The notes beneath the pieces were generated by a model that did not search any database, was not told the origin of the DNA, and saw only the letters and a program-made list of their open reading frames with translations. Shown here in pieces: positions 41,044 through 49,883 of a stretch of DNA of 64,000 bases. Origin of the DNA: Lachnospiraceae bacterium XBD2001 (GTDB lineage: Bacteria; Bacillota; Clostridia; Lachnospirales; Lachnospiraceae). The stretch's first letter is position 1. Every line of letters begins with the position of its first letter. The translations under genes were made by a program, and so were the position numbers. The stretch is from NCBI GenBank assembly GCA_900116395.1, contig FPAN01000008.1, positions 108,679 to 172,678 of the forward strand. The letters are read 5' to 3'.

Positions 41044-41094
41044 ATTGTTTTCCATTCCGTACAATGAATCAGGAACCCCGTCCCGGGGAGTCAT
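41044..41094. repeat. REP-like element, right half only (copy F)
   Basis: Identical over about 48 bp to the right part of copy E (39950-40000) but without a left arm. With copy E it flanks the AIM24 gene. Confidence 0.8.
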
Positions 41095-41097
41095 TAC

Positions 41098-41123
41098 AAA
41101 AGCCGGTCTTACGACCGGCTTTT
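41098..41123. terminator. Bidirectional terminator after the channel gene
   Basis: AAAAGCCGGTC and GACCGGCTTTT pair with a 4-base loop. It lies 2 bp after the minus-strand channel gene stop. Confidence 0.85.
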
Positions 41124-41124
41124 A

Positions 41125-42987
41125 CTAATCCTCTGATAAGATAATTAGTGTATCTCCCTCATTGAAGGTACATGTATAGTCTCTATCTGGACAGGTTATA
41201 AGTTCTGCCTTCTTTGTAGTCGGATTCACCTTTCTAAATCCAAGACAGATACTATCTTTACATGCAGCAGCTTCTACAATCGTATTGAAGTTTACCTCAA
41301 CGCCAAGTTCTACGAAGTCCTCTACTGCCTTCATATACAATTCTGATCCCTTAGAGCTTAAGATTTCTTTAAACACGTAATACAGTGGTGGATACTCGGA
41401 ACATTGTACGGATAACAATCCACCTATCATGGAGCTAACTACAAAATTCTCTCCTCCAACCTTTTCCGCAATTACCTTATTGGCACTCTTGCGAATCTCG
41501 CAAGTGGTTGCAAACTTAATGCCATTCTCATGTTCAATGCGCTTCAACTCAATCAACTTCAGCAGTGACTTTGCATCTGCATCTTCATAATCGATATCAT
41601 AGTCAGTTAGAACTAAAACATTGAATTCCGTACCCTTCAAGACTTCCAGTAGACTTTCTGCATAGAAATCATCAATTTGAATATACTCAAGATCAATATT
41701 CTTGTATTCACTTAATCGATACTTCAGTTCTGTCTCTGTATCAACAATCTTAACTGTAGCATTATCGTGCGTAATCTTATCATATTCTCGCAAGATATCA
41801 TCCAAACGATGATTCTGACCTAGTATAATGAGATCCATCATCATCTTTTTCGTTTCATTACCCTTGATGATTTTAGACTCATCGATATTACTAATGACAG
41901 GTTCTGATGTAATACCTGTTCTATATGCTCCATCGTCTTCTTCAAAGAGAATCAGCTGATCACCTTTTCCGATACACTCGCTAAATCTTGGATTTAGGTC
42001 AACGGTCTTATTCTTGTGATAGATACCAACTGGGATTGCTTGTTGGAACATGAATAGTACTTCTCGGAAAGTCTTTCCAACGACCTCTGGCACATCCTCA
42101 CAATAAAATTCGTTCTGCTTGTAATCCAAGAGTTCCTCATATACATCGCAAAGACCTCGCTGATTACTTGCGTGTGCGATAATACGGGAGATTCCATCAC
42201 TACAATTAATGATGCTGGCATTTTCTCCTGCTGCCAGTTCCCCTGCTGCAACAAATCGTGCATCATTGAATACAACTGATATATGTGGTTCTGGTTTTAC
42301 CTCATGGTCTTTGAAATATGATTTTAGCGTAAGTAAGGACTTCATGGCATGAACATCATTCTTACCATTGATGATAACAGCCTTTGCAGTCTCAACACTA
42401 GCACAATCCAGCATGTGTTCTTCGTAGATTTTTCCACTGCGATATACCATCTTAGTTCCCTTAAAGTTTTTTACATGGGCATCAACAGCATCCTTCATCT
42501 CTTCAATATCATGATCACCTACAATAACGATACACTGATTACGATGATTCTCATTCGCATCAACCAAGGATTCAATTACGGTATAAAGCGTATAGCTAAA
42601 TCCAAGTACGACTACATGGTCTTTCTCAATTACCTTGGACGTACCCTTACGCATCTCATACAGTTTCTGCTCGAAACTGCTGTTGATGATACCAATAAGA
42701 ACACCAGTAAAGCAAAGACCAAACACCGTCATAAGAGTCATAAAGAAGATATGAATCTTATTATCTAATGCATCTCCCGCTAGCGTTCCGCCATCCAACG
42801 TGTGCATTAAGCTAATCCAGATACCTTCTTCTACTGTTCCGCCGCATAACAGCGAAACCAGCAAACCTATGATACACGCCACCAACATCGTCGCTATGAA
42901 TAACATGAGTATCATTGTCGCAGTTCCGCGCTGCATAATAGAGTCAAACCAGTAATTAAACTTTTCCTTAAAGTTTCCCCTTTTCAT
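41125..42987 (-). CDS. CASTOR/POLLUX-like ion channel with RCK domains
   Basis: The 620-residue protein has a cytoplasmic start, a membrane helix (about 23-48), a pore-region segment with LDGGTLAGD (about 64-72) and a second helix (about 80-103), then two TrkA-N/RCK-type domains: HVVVLGFSYTLYTVIESL (about 125-142) with VIVGD, and MDLIILGQNHRLDDIL (about 388-403). This is the CASTOR/POLLUX-like layout, named for plant nuclear-envelope channels. It likely conducts K+ or Ca2+ under RCK-ligand control. GGGGATTA precedes the ATG. Monocistronic. Confidence 0.87.
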   Translation of the reverse strand: MKRGNFKEKFNYWFDSIMQRGTATMILMLFIATMLVACIIGLLVSLLCGGTVEEGIWISLMHTLDGGTLAGDALDNKIHIFFMTLMTVFGLCFTGVLIGIINSSFEQKLYEMRKGTSKVIEKDHVVVLGFSYTLYTVIESLVDANENHRNQCIVIVGDHDIEEMKDAVDAHVKNFKGTKMVYRSGKIYEEHMLDCASVETAKAVIINGKNDVHAMKSLLTLKSYFKDHEVKPEPHISVVFNDARFVAAGELAAGENASIINCSDGISRIIAHASNQRGLCDVYEELLDYKQNEFYCEDVPEVVGKTFREVLFMFQQAIPVGIYHKNKTVDLNPRFSECIGKGDQLILFEEDDGAYRTGITSEPVISNIDESKIIKGNETKKMMMDLIILGQNHRLDDILREYDKITHDNATVKIVDTETELKYRLSEYKNIDLEYIQIDDFYAESLLEVLKGTEFNVLVLTDYDIDYEDADAKSLLKLIELKRIEHENGIKFATTCEIRKSANKVIAEKVGGENFVVSSMIGGLLSVQCSEYPPLYYVFKEILSSKGSELYMKAVEDFVELGVEVNFNTIVEAAACKDSICLGFRKVNPTTKKAELITCPDRDYTCTFNEGDTLIILSED

Positions 42988-43040
42988 TAATCCCCTGTCC
43001 TTTATGTTTATTGTTTCATCTCAGTAAGGTGACGAAGTTA

Positions 43041-43325
43041 TTAGCCTTCTTCACTTTCATCCATAATTTCATGTACATCTTCAGGGTCTACGTCATAGAT
43101 TACCCCATTCTTAATGTCCTCGAAGATTTTCTCTTCTTCTGCAGTTTCTTTATGACCTTCTATCTACCTCTTCTCTAGGTATACCAGCCAATGCCGGTGT
43201 TGTTTCTATTGCTTTATCAATCACCTCTTGTGGATGATTCTTGAATATCCAGCTATAGCCTTTGCTCCATCCCCTGCCATTGCTGCAGTTGTAAATATCT
43301 TTTCTTTTACTTCTTTTTTATCCAT
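43041..43325 (-). pseudogene. Frameshifted small acidic protein gene
   Basis: The ATG at 43325 opens MDKKEVKEKIFTTAAMAGDG. After AIAGYS the sense continues in another frame (KNHPQEVIDKAIETTPALAG...) and after EEVDRR in a third (GHKETAEEEKIFEDIKNGV ... EEG, stop 43041). Two frameshifts thus break a protein of about 95 residues. The three pieces together form one consistent charged sequence, so decay rather than chance is likely. No family recognised. From 43326 to 43586 I see nothing convincing. Confidence 0.65.
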
Positions 43326-43586
43326 TTACTTTTCCCCTTGCTTACATTTCCCATGCATTATATACATGTGTCTATTATACATCATGTACTACGCTTATTC
43401 ACAACCAATCAAAAAATATGCCATTCACCAACAAGTAACTGGTGTACTCCGAATTTCTTGCTACCTATATTTGGCATCCTACACCTCACTTCCCCCAACC
43501 TGTCCAATACCAGTTTATACTTTGTTTATAATTACCCTCTCCCCACACCTGTAGTGACTTCCGAGCATGTTTTCCTGACCCAAAAA

Positions 43587-43608
43587 TAGCGCACCACATG
43601 GTGCGCTA
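43587..43608. terminator. Terminator of the metallophosphoesterase gene
   Basis: TAGCGCACCA and TGGTGCGCTA pair around two bases, with TTTTT following on the minus strand. Confidence 0.85.
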
Positions 43609-43622
43609 ACATATCTCATCTC

Positions 43623-44204
43623 TTATTTATTCCAGTTTTCCAGCAACTCCTCCAGCGTCCTTGGCTCATACCCCATCCATGGTTTCATGCAGCCCACGTT
43701 GATGGCACGGAGGCCTTCCTTGTAGATGTGTCGGGTGTCCTTTTCACATAGTTCCTGGAGACAGTGCTGAAAGTAGTCTTCCTCTGGACTGTTGTGAGTG
43801 TGTCCATAGAGGAGGATGCTGCCTCGGTTCATCTTGTTCCAGCTTAGGATTGGATAGTGGCACAGCACCAGGTCATAGGTCTTGCCATCGACGGAGTCCT
43901 TGATCTCCTTGTAGTCGCAGATCTCGTCGAACAACTGCTGATATCGATAGTCGGACAGGTCATCGTGATTGCCCTTAATAAGGACCTTTTTTCCCTTTAG
44001 CGTAGCAACATAGGCGATGAGCTTCTCGCTTTTTCCACGCATGCTCACATCCCCTAGGATATAGACCGTATCACCATTGGTGACCTTGCGGTTCCAGGAT
44101 TGATAGATGCTGTTGTGCATCAGTTCCATACTGTCGAAGGGACGCTGGTCGAATCCCAGTGCTGCTTCGTGGAATAAGTGTAGGTCGCTGATGTAGTACT
44201 TCAT
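43623..44204 (-). CDS. Calcineurin-like metallophosphoesterase
   Basis: The 193-residue protein has the motif series of small metallophosphoesterases: YISDLHLFHE (3-12), GDTVYILGDVSMRG (about 43-56), LIKGNHDDLS (about 75-84), LCHYPILSWN and YGHTHNSPE. These bind the two-metal centre. Substrate unknown (phosphoester, perhaps a nucleotide). Start after AAAGGGAGGATGTGTA; 21 bp follow the YitT gene, so the two are probably co-transcribed. Confidence 0.92.
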   Translation of the reverse strand: MKYYISDLHLFHEAALGFDQRPFDSMELMHNSIYQSWNRKVTNGDTVYILGDVSMRGKSEKLIAYVATLKGKKVLIKGNHDDLSDYRYQQLFDEICDYKEIKDSVDGKTYDLVLCHYPILSWNKMNRGSILLYGHTHNSPEEDYFQHCLQELCEKDTRHIYKEGLRAINVGCMKPWMGYEPRTLEELLENWNK

Positions 44205-44225
44205 TACACATCCTCCCTTTTCTAA

Positions 44226-45089
44226 CTATTCAAACGTTCTCTCTGGGAGAGTTTTCGAACGATACTGCATTTCACTGACCTTGTACACCGTAACGAATGC
44301 GTGTGGATCCACGGTATCCACAAAGGCCATCAGCTTCTGGTACTCATTTTTATCAACGATGGTGATGATCTCATTGCGCTCTTGCATGCGATATGCACCG
44401 ATTGCCTTGTAGATGGTGGCGCCGCTGTGAAGCTCGTTCAAGATGAATTCACGAATATCTTTTTCAAATGGAGATACGATGCAGACTCTTCGCTTCAGCT
44501 TCTGGTCGAAGATGAAGTGATCCACGATGATGCCATTGAAATAGGTTCCCAAGATGCTCAGCATCAGGGTCTTGGTATCGAAGGCCAGGATGGAAGTCAC
44601 AGCAATGCAGAGCCCTGCTATGGAGGAGGCTTTGCCAAAGTCGATGCGAAGGTACTTGTTCATGATCTTGGCCACGATGTCCAGTCCTCCCGAGGAGGCG
44701 TTCCGGTTGAAGAGGATGGCGATTCCGATGCTGACGAAGAAGATATAGCATGCTACGTCTAGGGTTGCATCCCCTGTCATGGATTCATAGTTTGGGAACA
44801 ATTTTTCAAATACGCCAATGATGACCGGCATCAACAGCGATGTATATACGGTCTTGTAGCCGAACTCCCGTCCGCAGGTGATGAAGCCGATGATCAACAG
44901 GAATACGTTGATGATGATGGTGATCATGGATACCGACAGCGGGACGAAGTTCGCCAGTACAATTGCCAATCCTGCGATACTGCTGATGGCCGCATGACTC
45001 GGCATCATAAAGAAGAATACGGATGCCGATATGATGGAGGTCGCCAGTGTCAGGATGATCAATTCTTTTATCAGTGCTATTTTTTTCAT
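44226..45089 (-). CDS. YitT family membrane protein
   Basis: The 287-residue protein has five to six hydrophobic segments (about 8-30, 35-68, 80-95, 108-126, 148-190), then a cytoplasmic domain ending about residue 275 (CIVSPFEKDIREFILNE.. GATIYKAIGAY), the DUF2179 part. GDATLD and ASSGGLDIVAKI match the YitT/DUF161 pattern. Role unknown; proposed transporter-like. Confidence 0.9.
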   Translation of the reverse strand: MKKIALIKELIILTLATSIISASVFFFMMPSHAAISSIAGLAIVLANFVPLSVSMITIIINVFLLIIGFITCGREFGYKTVYTSLLMPVIIGVFEKLFPNYESMTGDATLDVACYIFFVSIGIAILFNRNASSGGLDIVAKIMNKYLRIDFGKASSIAGLCIAVTSILAFDTKTLMLSILGTYFNGIIVDHFIFDQKLKRRVCIVSPFEKDIREFILNELHSGATIYKAIGAYRMQERNEIITIVDKNEYQKLMAFVDTVDPHAFVTVYKVSEMQYRSKTLPERTFE

Positions 45090-45167
45090 TAATACAAAAG
45101 TCCTTTTTTATTTGCACCTAATAGTAGCAGAAATGCCAGGTTCCTTCAATATAAGCCCCTTCGTATG

Positions 45168-45644
45168 TTAAGACGCTCTGTATTCCATCAACGTTGTGTT
45201 CTGCCATTCTCCGAATCTGTCTTTGGCGATTCTTTCCCGGTAGCCGATTTCTCGGAAGCCGCATTTTTTATGCAATCCGATGCTTGCTTTGTTGATGGAA
45301 AAGATTGCGGAATAAATGCTCCAATATCCCTCTTTTTCCGATTGCTGAATCAGCTCTTTCACAAGTGCGGTTCCAACGCCGTGGCCGCGATAGTTCTGAT
45401 CTACATATACGCTCATCTCTACGCAGCCCTTGTATGCACATCTGCTGGAGGACGGGCTGATTGCTACCCAGCCTACCACATTGCCGTCTTCCTCATATAC
45501 GAATCGGCAGGTCTTCACGTGGCCTTGATCCCATTCTTCGTAACTCGGGCATTCCGTGTTGAATGTCGCTGTTCCACCTTCCATTCCCTGCTTGTAAATC
45601 TCTGATACTCTCTTCCAGTCATTTGCTGTCATTGGTCTAATCAC
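45168..45644 (-). CDS. GNAT N-acetyltransferase, phosphinothricin-acetyltransferase-like
   Basis: The start is a GTG at 45644 with AGGAGGGA ahead, overlapping the MarR stop by 8 bp; 158 residues. Motifs IRPMTANDWKRVSEIYKQGM, VYVDQNYRGHGVGTALVKELI (acetyl-CoA loop R-G-H-G-V-G) and SIGLHKKCGFREIGYRE are those of Pat/Bar-like enzymes. It acetylates a small amine, possibly a toxic analogue. Translational coupling with a MarR regulator suggests inducible detoxification. Confidence 0.9.
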   Translation of the reverse strand: MIRPMTANDWKRVSEIYKQGMEGGTATFNTECPSYEEWDQGHVKTCRFVYEEDGNVVGWVAISPSSSRCAYKGCVEMSVYVDQNYRGHGVGTALVKELIQQSEKEGYWSIYSAIFSINKASIGLHKKCGFREIGYRERIAKDRFGEWQNTTLMEYRAS

Positions 45645-46080
45645 AACAGTCTCCCTCCTCTTTTTCACATGCCTCATTATACAGTCGTAGTGCTTCCAGT
45701 ACTTGTTCCTGCTTATCCTTCGGAATTCTTGAAAACACTTTGCGAAACTTCTCGTTCATGTCATTCTCAATCGTCCGGTAATGGGCTTGCCCCACTTCCG
45801 TTAGGGTAAGAACAACACTTCTACGATCCGTTTGGGATGGTTCTCTTATGACATAGCCTTTCTGTACGAGTTCCTCTACCGTTCGGCTGACTGCGCTTTT
45901 ATCCAGCTTCAGCTCTTTGGCGAGGTCCTTCACACAGATTCCCGGATTGCGCCCTATCTCTACCACGAGAAAGCACTGGGATGTTGTAACGGAACACTGG
46001 CAGCAGTCTGATCGATTCATATTCTCAAGATTTCGTTCTAGCGCTCGCGTGTATTCACGAAACTTTTTTACCTTATCCAT
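45637..46080 (-). CDS. MarR family transcriptional regulator
   Basis: The 147-residue protein has the winged helix CVKDLAKELKLDKSAVSRTVEELVQKGYVIREPSQTDRRSVVL (about 56-98), the standard MarR recognition helix and wing with D-R-R. A cysteine pair SDCCQCSVTTSQC (about 24-36) could be redox- or metal-sensitive, as in some MarR sensors. It overlaps and presumably controls the acetyltransferase gene. Confidence 0.92.
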   Translation of the reverse strand: MDKVKKFREYTRALERNLENMNRSDCCQCSVTTSQCFLVVEIGRNPGICVKDLAKELKLDKSAVSRTVEELVQKGYVIREPSQTDRRSVVLTLTEVGQAHYRTIENDMNEKFRKVFSRIPKDKQEQVLEALRLYNEACEKEEGDCCD

Positions 46081-46150
46081 AAGAGTCCTCCTTTTGTGTA
46101 TAGATGATAATTACATTAGTTGCATTTGTCAACTATTTTTTGGTGGAGGG

Positions 46151-46228
46151 TGACTCCCCGGGACGGGGTTAGTGGTTCATTGTCTTTCTGGAGATACAAT
46201 GAACCACTAACCCCGTCCCGGGGAGTCA
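46151..46228. repeat. REP-like palindromic element, copy G
   Basis: Almost perfect palindrome with arms TGACTCCCCGGGACGGGG / CCCCGTCCCGGGGAGTCA, the ACT/AGT arm type. It ends 3 bp after the DUF3021 gene stop. Confidence 0.9.
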
Positions 46229-46231
46229 TCA

Positions 46232-46645
46232 TTATCTCATCTCCTGTATCCGTTTATTGATCTCTCCTGCGGTTCGCATATCTAGGAGGAACTCGATCAG
46301 ATGGTTTCCGAAGGCAATGATAAGGATGATGACCATAACAATCATCATGCCTAGGGTAGACTGCCACAGTCCCACCTTATGGGTCAAGGGTACTGTGATG
46401 GCCATGTTTATAGCGATACAGAGGATTTCTCGTACCCACCAGCTCATGCCATGTAACTCCTCTGCGGAGAGGAATAAGAGGCTAGATAGTGCTGCTGCTG
46501 CACAACACAGAGCTAGGGTTGCGAGCTGGATGTTGCTGATGCCGTTGATTGCGTGGCACAGTGGTCCTAGGATCACTAGGATTAGCAGCGTAATTCCACA
46601 TATAGTTACAAATCTTCGAAGGACGTTTGCAATTTCTTGTTTCAT
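46232..46645 (-). CDS. DUF3021 membrane protein
   Basis: Four hydrophobic segments (about 12-35, 40-60, 70-88, 95-117) in 137 residues, with RRFVTICGITLLILVIL and EELHGMSWWVREI, match DUF3021. These proteins are nearly always paired with a LytTR regulator, here 12 bp upstream, and are thought to hold or modulate it at the membrane. TATAGGAGATAACATCC precedes the ATG. Confidence 0.88.
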   Translation of the reverse strand: MKQEIANVLRRFVTICGITLLILVILGPLCHAINGISNIQLATLALCCAAAALSSLLFLSAEELHGMSWWVREILCIAINMAITVPLTHKVGLWQSTLGMMIVMVIILIIAFGNHLIEFLLDMRTAGEINKRIQEMR

Positions 46646-46657
46646 GGATGTTATCTC

Positions 46658-47098
46658 CTATAATCTCATCTTCTGCTTTAGGTCTGCCACGTATCGGCGG
46701 GACACCAGAAGCTTCTCGCCGTTGGTCATGGTGATCTCGAATCGTCCGGAGAGGGACGGCTTCATGTTGGCGATTTTCTTGATGTTGATAAGCATCGACT
46801 TTGACGCCTTAAAAAACAGCGTCCCCTCACACAACTGCTCTGCTTCATAGAGGCGCATACGATTCTCGTACACCTCATTCTCACAGTAGATGAAGAGGTG
46901 CTCATCCACCGTCTCGATATAGTAGACCTCATCCAAGCGGATGCGATAGGTTTTATCGTTCTTTTTACATGTGATTTGCTGACTGCCATCCAGAAGTTCC
47001 CTAGCCACCTGCTGCACCTTAGCTGCCCTGTCTCTATGGCAGTAGATGTCCATGGATTCGGCTTGGTCATCCTCGATGATGTGGACATGGATATTCAT
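46658..47098 (-). CDS. LytTR-family DNA-binding regulator
   Basis: The ATG at 47098 overlaps the permease stop (TGATG). The 146-residue protein has a LytTR domain (about 45-145: YRIRLDEVYYIETVDEHLFIYCENEVYENRMRLYEAE ... FFKASKSMLINIKKIANM ... SRRYVADLK). It lacks a receiver domain. With DUF3021 it forms the usual membrane-controlled regulator pair. Placement after two sugar permease genes suggests it is carried in that transcript. Confidence 0.93.
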   Translation of the reverse strand: MNIHVHIIEDDQAESMDIYCHRDRAAKVQQVARELLDGSQQITCKKNDKTYRIRLDEVYYIETVDEHLFIYCENEVYENRMRLYEAEQLCEGTLFFKASKSMLINIKKIANMKPSLSGRFEITMTNGEKLLVSRRYVADLKQKMRL

Positions 47099-47928
47099 CA
47101 ACCTTTGATTCCCCCGCTAGTAATACCGCTGATTATGAATTGCGATAAGCATAGATAAATTACAATGGAAGGCAGGATTGAGAATGCAATTACCATGTAG
47201 ATCAGGCCATTGTCGAAGTTAGCAAAGTCGCCGCTTCGAAGAAGGCTGATTACGATTGGCATGGTCTTCTTACTATCCTCATGGAGGATCAGTGCCGGAA
47301 TAAAGTAATTATTCCAGGACTCCACGAACTTGAAGATCATCTGTACCGCAAAGGCCGGCTTCATCAGTGGCAATACGATGCGGTTGAAGACGAATAGTTC
47401 CGTTGCACCATCAATCCGGGCCGCTTCCACCAGTGACATTGGAAGCGTACTCTCCATGTATTTTATCATATAGTAGAACACGATTGGAGAGGCGATTTCC
47501 GGCAGAATCAGTGGCCAGAAGGTATCCATCATATGCATCTTATCAACGATACTAATAAATCCCAAGGCCGTGACCTGTCTAGGAATCATCATGAATCCAA
47601 TCATCACCGTATAGAACATCTTCCGTCCCGGGAAGCAATATGCATGGATGCCGTAAGCCGTCATGATGGAAAAGTAGCTGCACAACACCGATGCGCACAG
47701 GGAGATGATGAGGCTGTTTTTCATACTGTTCATCACCGGCAGAGCGCAGTGGAGCATGCTATTCCAGTTTTTGACCAAGGCAGATCCTGGGAGGAGGGAG
47801 AAGCCTCGGCTTAACTCTCCGTTACTTCTGGTTGCATTGATAAAAAGGGCATAGAACCAGAACAAACACAGGAAGGATACCAGGATTAACACCACGTAAG
47901 CAATGATTTTGTGTACACTTCGCTTCAT
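47098..47928 (-). CDS. Sugar ABC transporter permease, MalG type
   Basis: The 276-residue protein has six hydrophobic helices and the ABC docking loop EAARIDGATELFVFNRIVLPL (about 170-190). It pairs with the MalF-type permease upstream (ATGA overlap). No substrate-binding protein or ATPase gene is adjacent, so these must be supplied from elsewhere or be lost. Confidence 0.92.
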   Translation of the reverse strand: MKRSVHKIIAYVVLILVSFLCLFWFYALFINATRSNGELSRGFSLLPGSALVKNWNSMLHCALPVMNSMKNSLIISLCASVLCSYFSIMTAYGIHAYCFPGRKMFYTVMIGFMMIPRQVTALGFISIVDKMHMMDTFWPLILPEIASPIVFYYMIKYMESTLPMSLVEAARIDGATELFVFNRIVLPLMKPAFAVQMIFKFVESWNNYFIPALILHEDSKKTMPIVISLLRSGDFANFDNGLIYMVIAFSILPSIVIYLCLSQFIISGITSGGIKG

Positions 47929-48824
47929 CGTACTGCCCTCCCTTCTTCCGTTTTCGAATTCAAGCCAAACACCAGCAGGGACAGGATGGCAGTTACCAAG
48001 AATAGGAGTACCGACAAGGCGCCTGAGATGCCGTAATTCTTGTTGTACATATGCTTATTCAGATACATAATCATCGTCATGGTGGACCGGCATGGGTCTC
48101 CCGTGCCCTTGGTAAGAATCTGTGGCACGTCAAACATCTGGATTCCACCGATGAGGGAGGTAATCACCACGTACAGAAGTATCGGTCGAATCAGTGGCAG
48201 GGTAATTCTGGTAAAGACCTGCCAGGAAGATGCCCCATCCACTTCTGCTGCTTCGCGAAGGGAGGTATCAATGCCAAGCATACCAGCTAAGAGCAGTAAG
48301 GTAGTATTTCCAAACCACATGGTACAGTTCATGAAGGCTATTAAGCCTCTCGTGGACCAGGTATTACTGAAGAACTTGAATGGTGCTTCTAGGATTCCAT
48401 GGTCTACTAACATGGCATTCACCGGACCGCAATCTGCAAAGAAGGAAAAGAATAGCGATGCGAAGGATGCCGCGATGATCAGATTCGGAAAATAGATGAC
48501 TGTCTTGAAGAACTGCACACCTTTTAACCCGAGTCTATGGTCACTAAACCATGCCGCCAAGGTGATGGATAGGATGATCTGCGGTACGAATCCTAGAATC
48601 CACATGATGGCGGTATTGGAGAGATAGGTATAGATGCTTGGGTCTCGAAGCAGCGTGACGTAGTTCTCTAGTCCGCAGAAGACGGGCTTGACCTCGATGA
48701 GGCCCGACCAGTAATTGATAAACAGTGACTTATACAGTGATATCACAATCGGCAATGCCGTGAATAACACATAGATGATGATATACGGGGAGATGAAGAT
48801 GATTCCCCACTTACTCTTTTTCAT
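47925..48824 (-). CDS. Sugar ABC transporter permease, MalF type
   Basis: The 299-residue protein has six membrane helices and the docking loop EAAEVDGASSWQVFTRITLPL (about 190-210). It overlaps the esterase gene end by 14 bp. With the MalG-type protein it forms the channel for an oligosaccharide. The neighbouring esterase and GH13 enzyme fit a plant or starch oligosaccharide use locus. Confidence 0.92.
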   Translation of the reverse strand: MKKSKWGIIFISPYIIIYVLFTALPIVISLYKSLFINYWSGLIEVKPVFCGLENYVTLLRDPSIYTYLSNTAIMWILGFVPQIILSITLAAWFSDHRLGLKGVQFFKTVIYFPNLIIAASFASLFFSFFADCGPVNAMLVDHGILEAPFKFFSNTWSTRGLIAFMNCTMWFGNTTLLLLAGMLGIDTSLREAAEVDGASSWQVFTRITLPLIRPILLYVVITSLIGGIQMFDVPQILTKGTGDPCRSTMTMIMYLNKHMYNKNYGISGALSVLLFLVTAILSLLVFGLNSKTEEGRAVR

Positions 48825-49647
48825 TCCCTAGTTCCTCCATCCAACGAAGTAATTGTGCGAACCATACGGTGCAGTATGGATTGATTTCTTTGGCGACTGC
48901 GGCGGTCTCTCTGGTTCCAAGGGATACCCCGTGGCCGCAATTGTCGTAGATATGTAGTTCCGTGCGTATGCCGTGGGCCAAAAGCTGGTTGGCATAGTGC
49001 AGGCTGCCATTCACCCGCACGAAGTCGTCCGTGGCCCCATGCCAGATAAAAGTGCGTGGCATCTCTTGGGTGATGTGGGCCATTGGGTTGATGGGTGACC
49101 ATTGGTCGCTGGACTGGGTGCCGATGCCAGTCACCGCAAAGCACTGCTCCATGATGGTGCGGTTTTCCTCTGGGCATTTGGATGAGTATACGAAGGCTAC
49201 TTCATCGGCGATATCCAGTAATGGGTAACACAGCACGCAGGCATAGAGTTCCGGATGCTTGGCGCCAAACAGGGCTGCCAATTGTCCCCCGGCGGAAAAG
49301 CCTAGGACCGTGATGCGGTTAGCGTCGATGCGGTTTTGGGCGGCTTGGTCTAACAGGATATCGTAGGCGGCTTCCATATCTGCCATGGCTTGGTGAATCA
49401 GGCTGTAATCCCCTGGGGCCTTCTGGTCCGTGGATACCGTATAGTGCAGCACATAGGCCGCATAACCTCGTAGGGCGAACTCGATGGCGATGGGTTCTCC
49501 CTCGCGCTCAGAGAGGTGCATCCAGCCCCCACCGGGACAGATAATGACGGCCGGCTTAGCGGTTGGGCTTGCATCCACTCGGTAGTCGTCCCCGGCGTAG
49601 GATGTAAGATATGCTTTTTCACTCAGCTTATCGTTGGTTGTCTGCAT
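48811..49647 (-). CDS. Alpha/beta-hydrolase, acetylesterase type
   Basis: The 278-residue protein has the oxyanion motif VIICPGGGWMHLSEREGEP (about 33-51, HGGG-like), nucleophile elbow LGFSAGGQLAAL (about 114-125, Ser in GFSAG), Asp in FIWHGATDDFV and His in NCGHGVSLGT. This is the BD-FAE/acetyl-xylan-esterase-like hydrolase group. No signal peptide, so it deacetylates imported oligosaccharides in the cytoplasm. Start after CAGGAGGCAAGCG. First gene of the permease/LytTR operon. Confidence 0.9.
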   Translation of the reverse strand: MQTTNDKLSEKAYLTSYAGDDYRVDASPTAKPAVIICPGGGWMHLSEREGEPIAIEFALRGYAAYVLHYTVSTDQKAPGDYSLIHQAMADMEAAYDILLDQAAQNRIDANRITVLGFSAGGQLAALFGAKHPELYACVLCYPLLDIADEVAFVYSSKCPEENRTIMEQCFAVTGIGTQSSDQWSPINPMAHITQEMPRTFIWHGATDDFVRVNGSLHYANQLLAHGIRTELHIYDNCGHGVSLGTRETAAVAKEINPYCTVWFAQLLRWMEELGNEKE

Positions 49648-49798
49648 CGCTTGCCTCCTGATACAGTGTGATTTTCATTGCTCCCTGGGAGTGGCGACCG
49701 AGTGTTCCCCACTCTATTTGCAATCAGTATATGGAAGGGGGTTTGGGGGTTCAATAGGGATTCCGGTGAGATGCATTTGAGGTAGGGTAAGATGCAAA

Positions 49799-49877
49799 AT
49801 GACACCCGGGGACGGGGTTTGTGGTTCATTGTACTTATATGGGTACAATGAATCACAAACCCCGTCCCCGGGTGTCA
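49799..49877. repeat. REP-like palindromic element, copy H
   Basis: Nearly perfect palindrome ATGACACCCGGGGACGGGGTTTGTG... CACAAACCCCGTCCCCGGGTGTCA, ending 6 bp from the GH13 gene stop. Confidence 0.9.
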
Positions 49878-49883
49878 CTTGCT

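Noticed and set aside
43041..43325. Programmed ribosomal frameshifting
   Set aside because: Two shifts without slippery heptamers or downstream structures fit a decayed gene better.
44301..44762. Long plus-strand ORF over the YitT gene
   Set aside because: Antisense shadow; no ribosome binding site and no recognisable composition.
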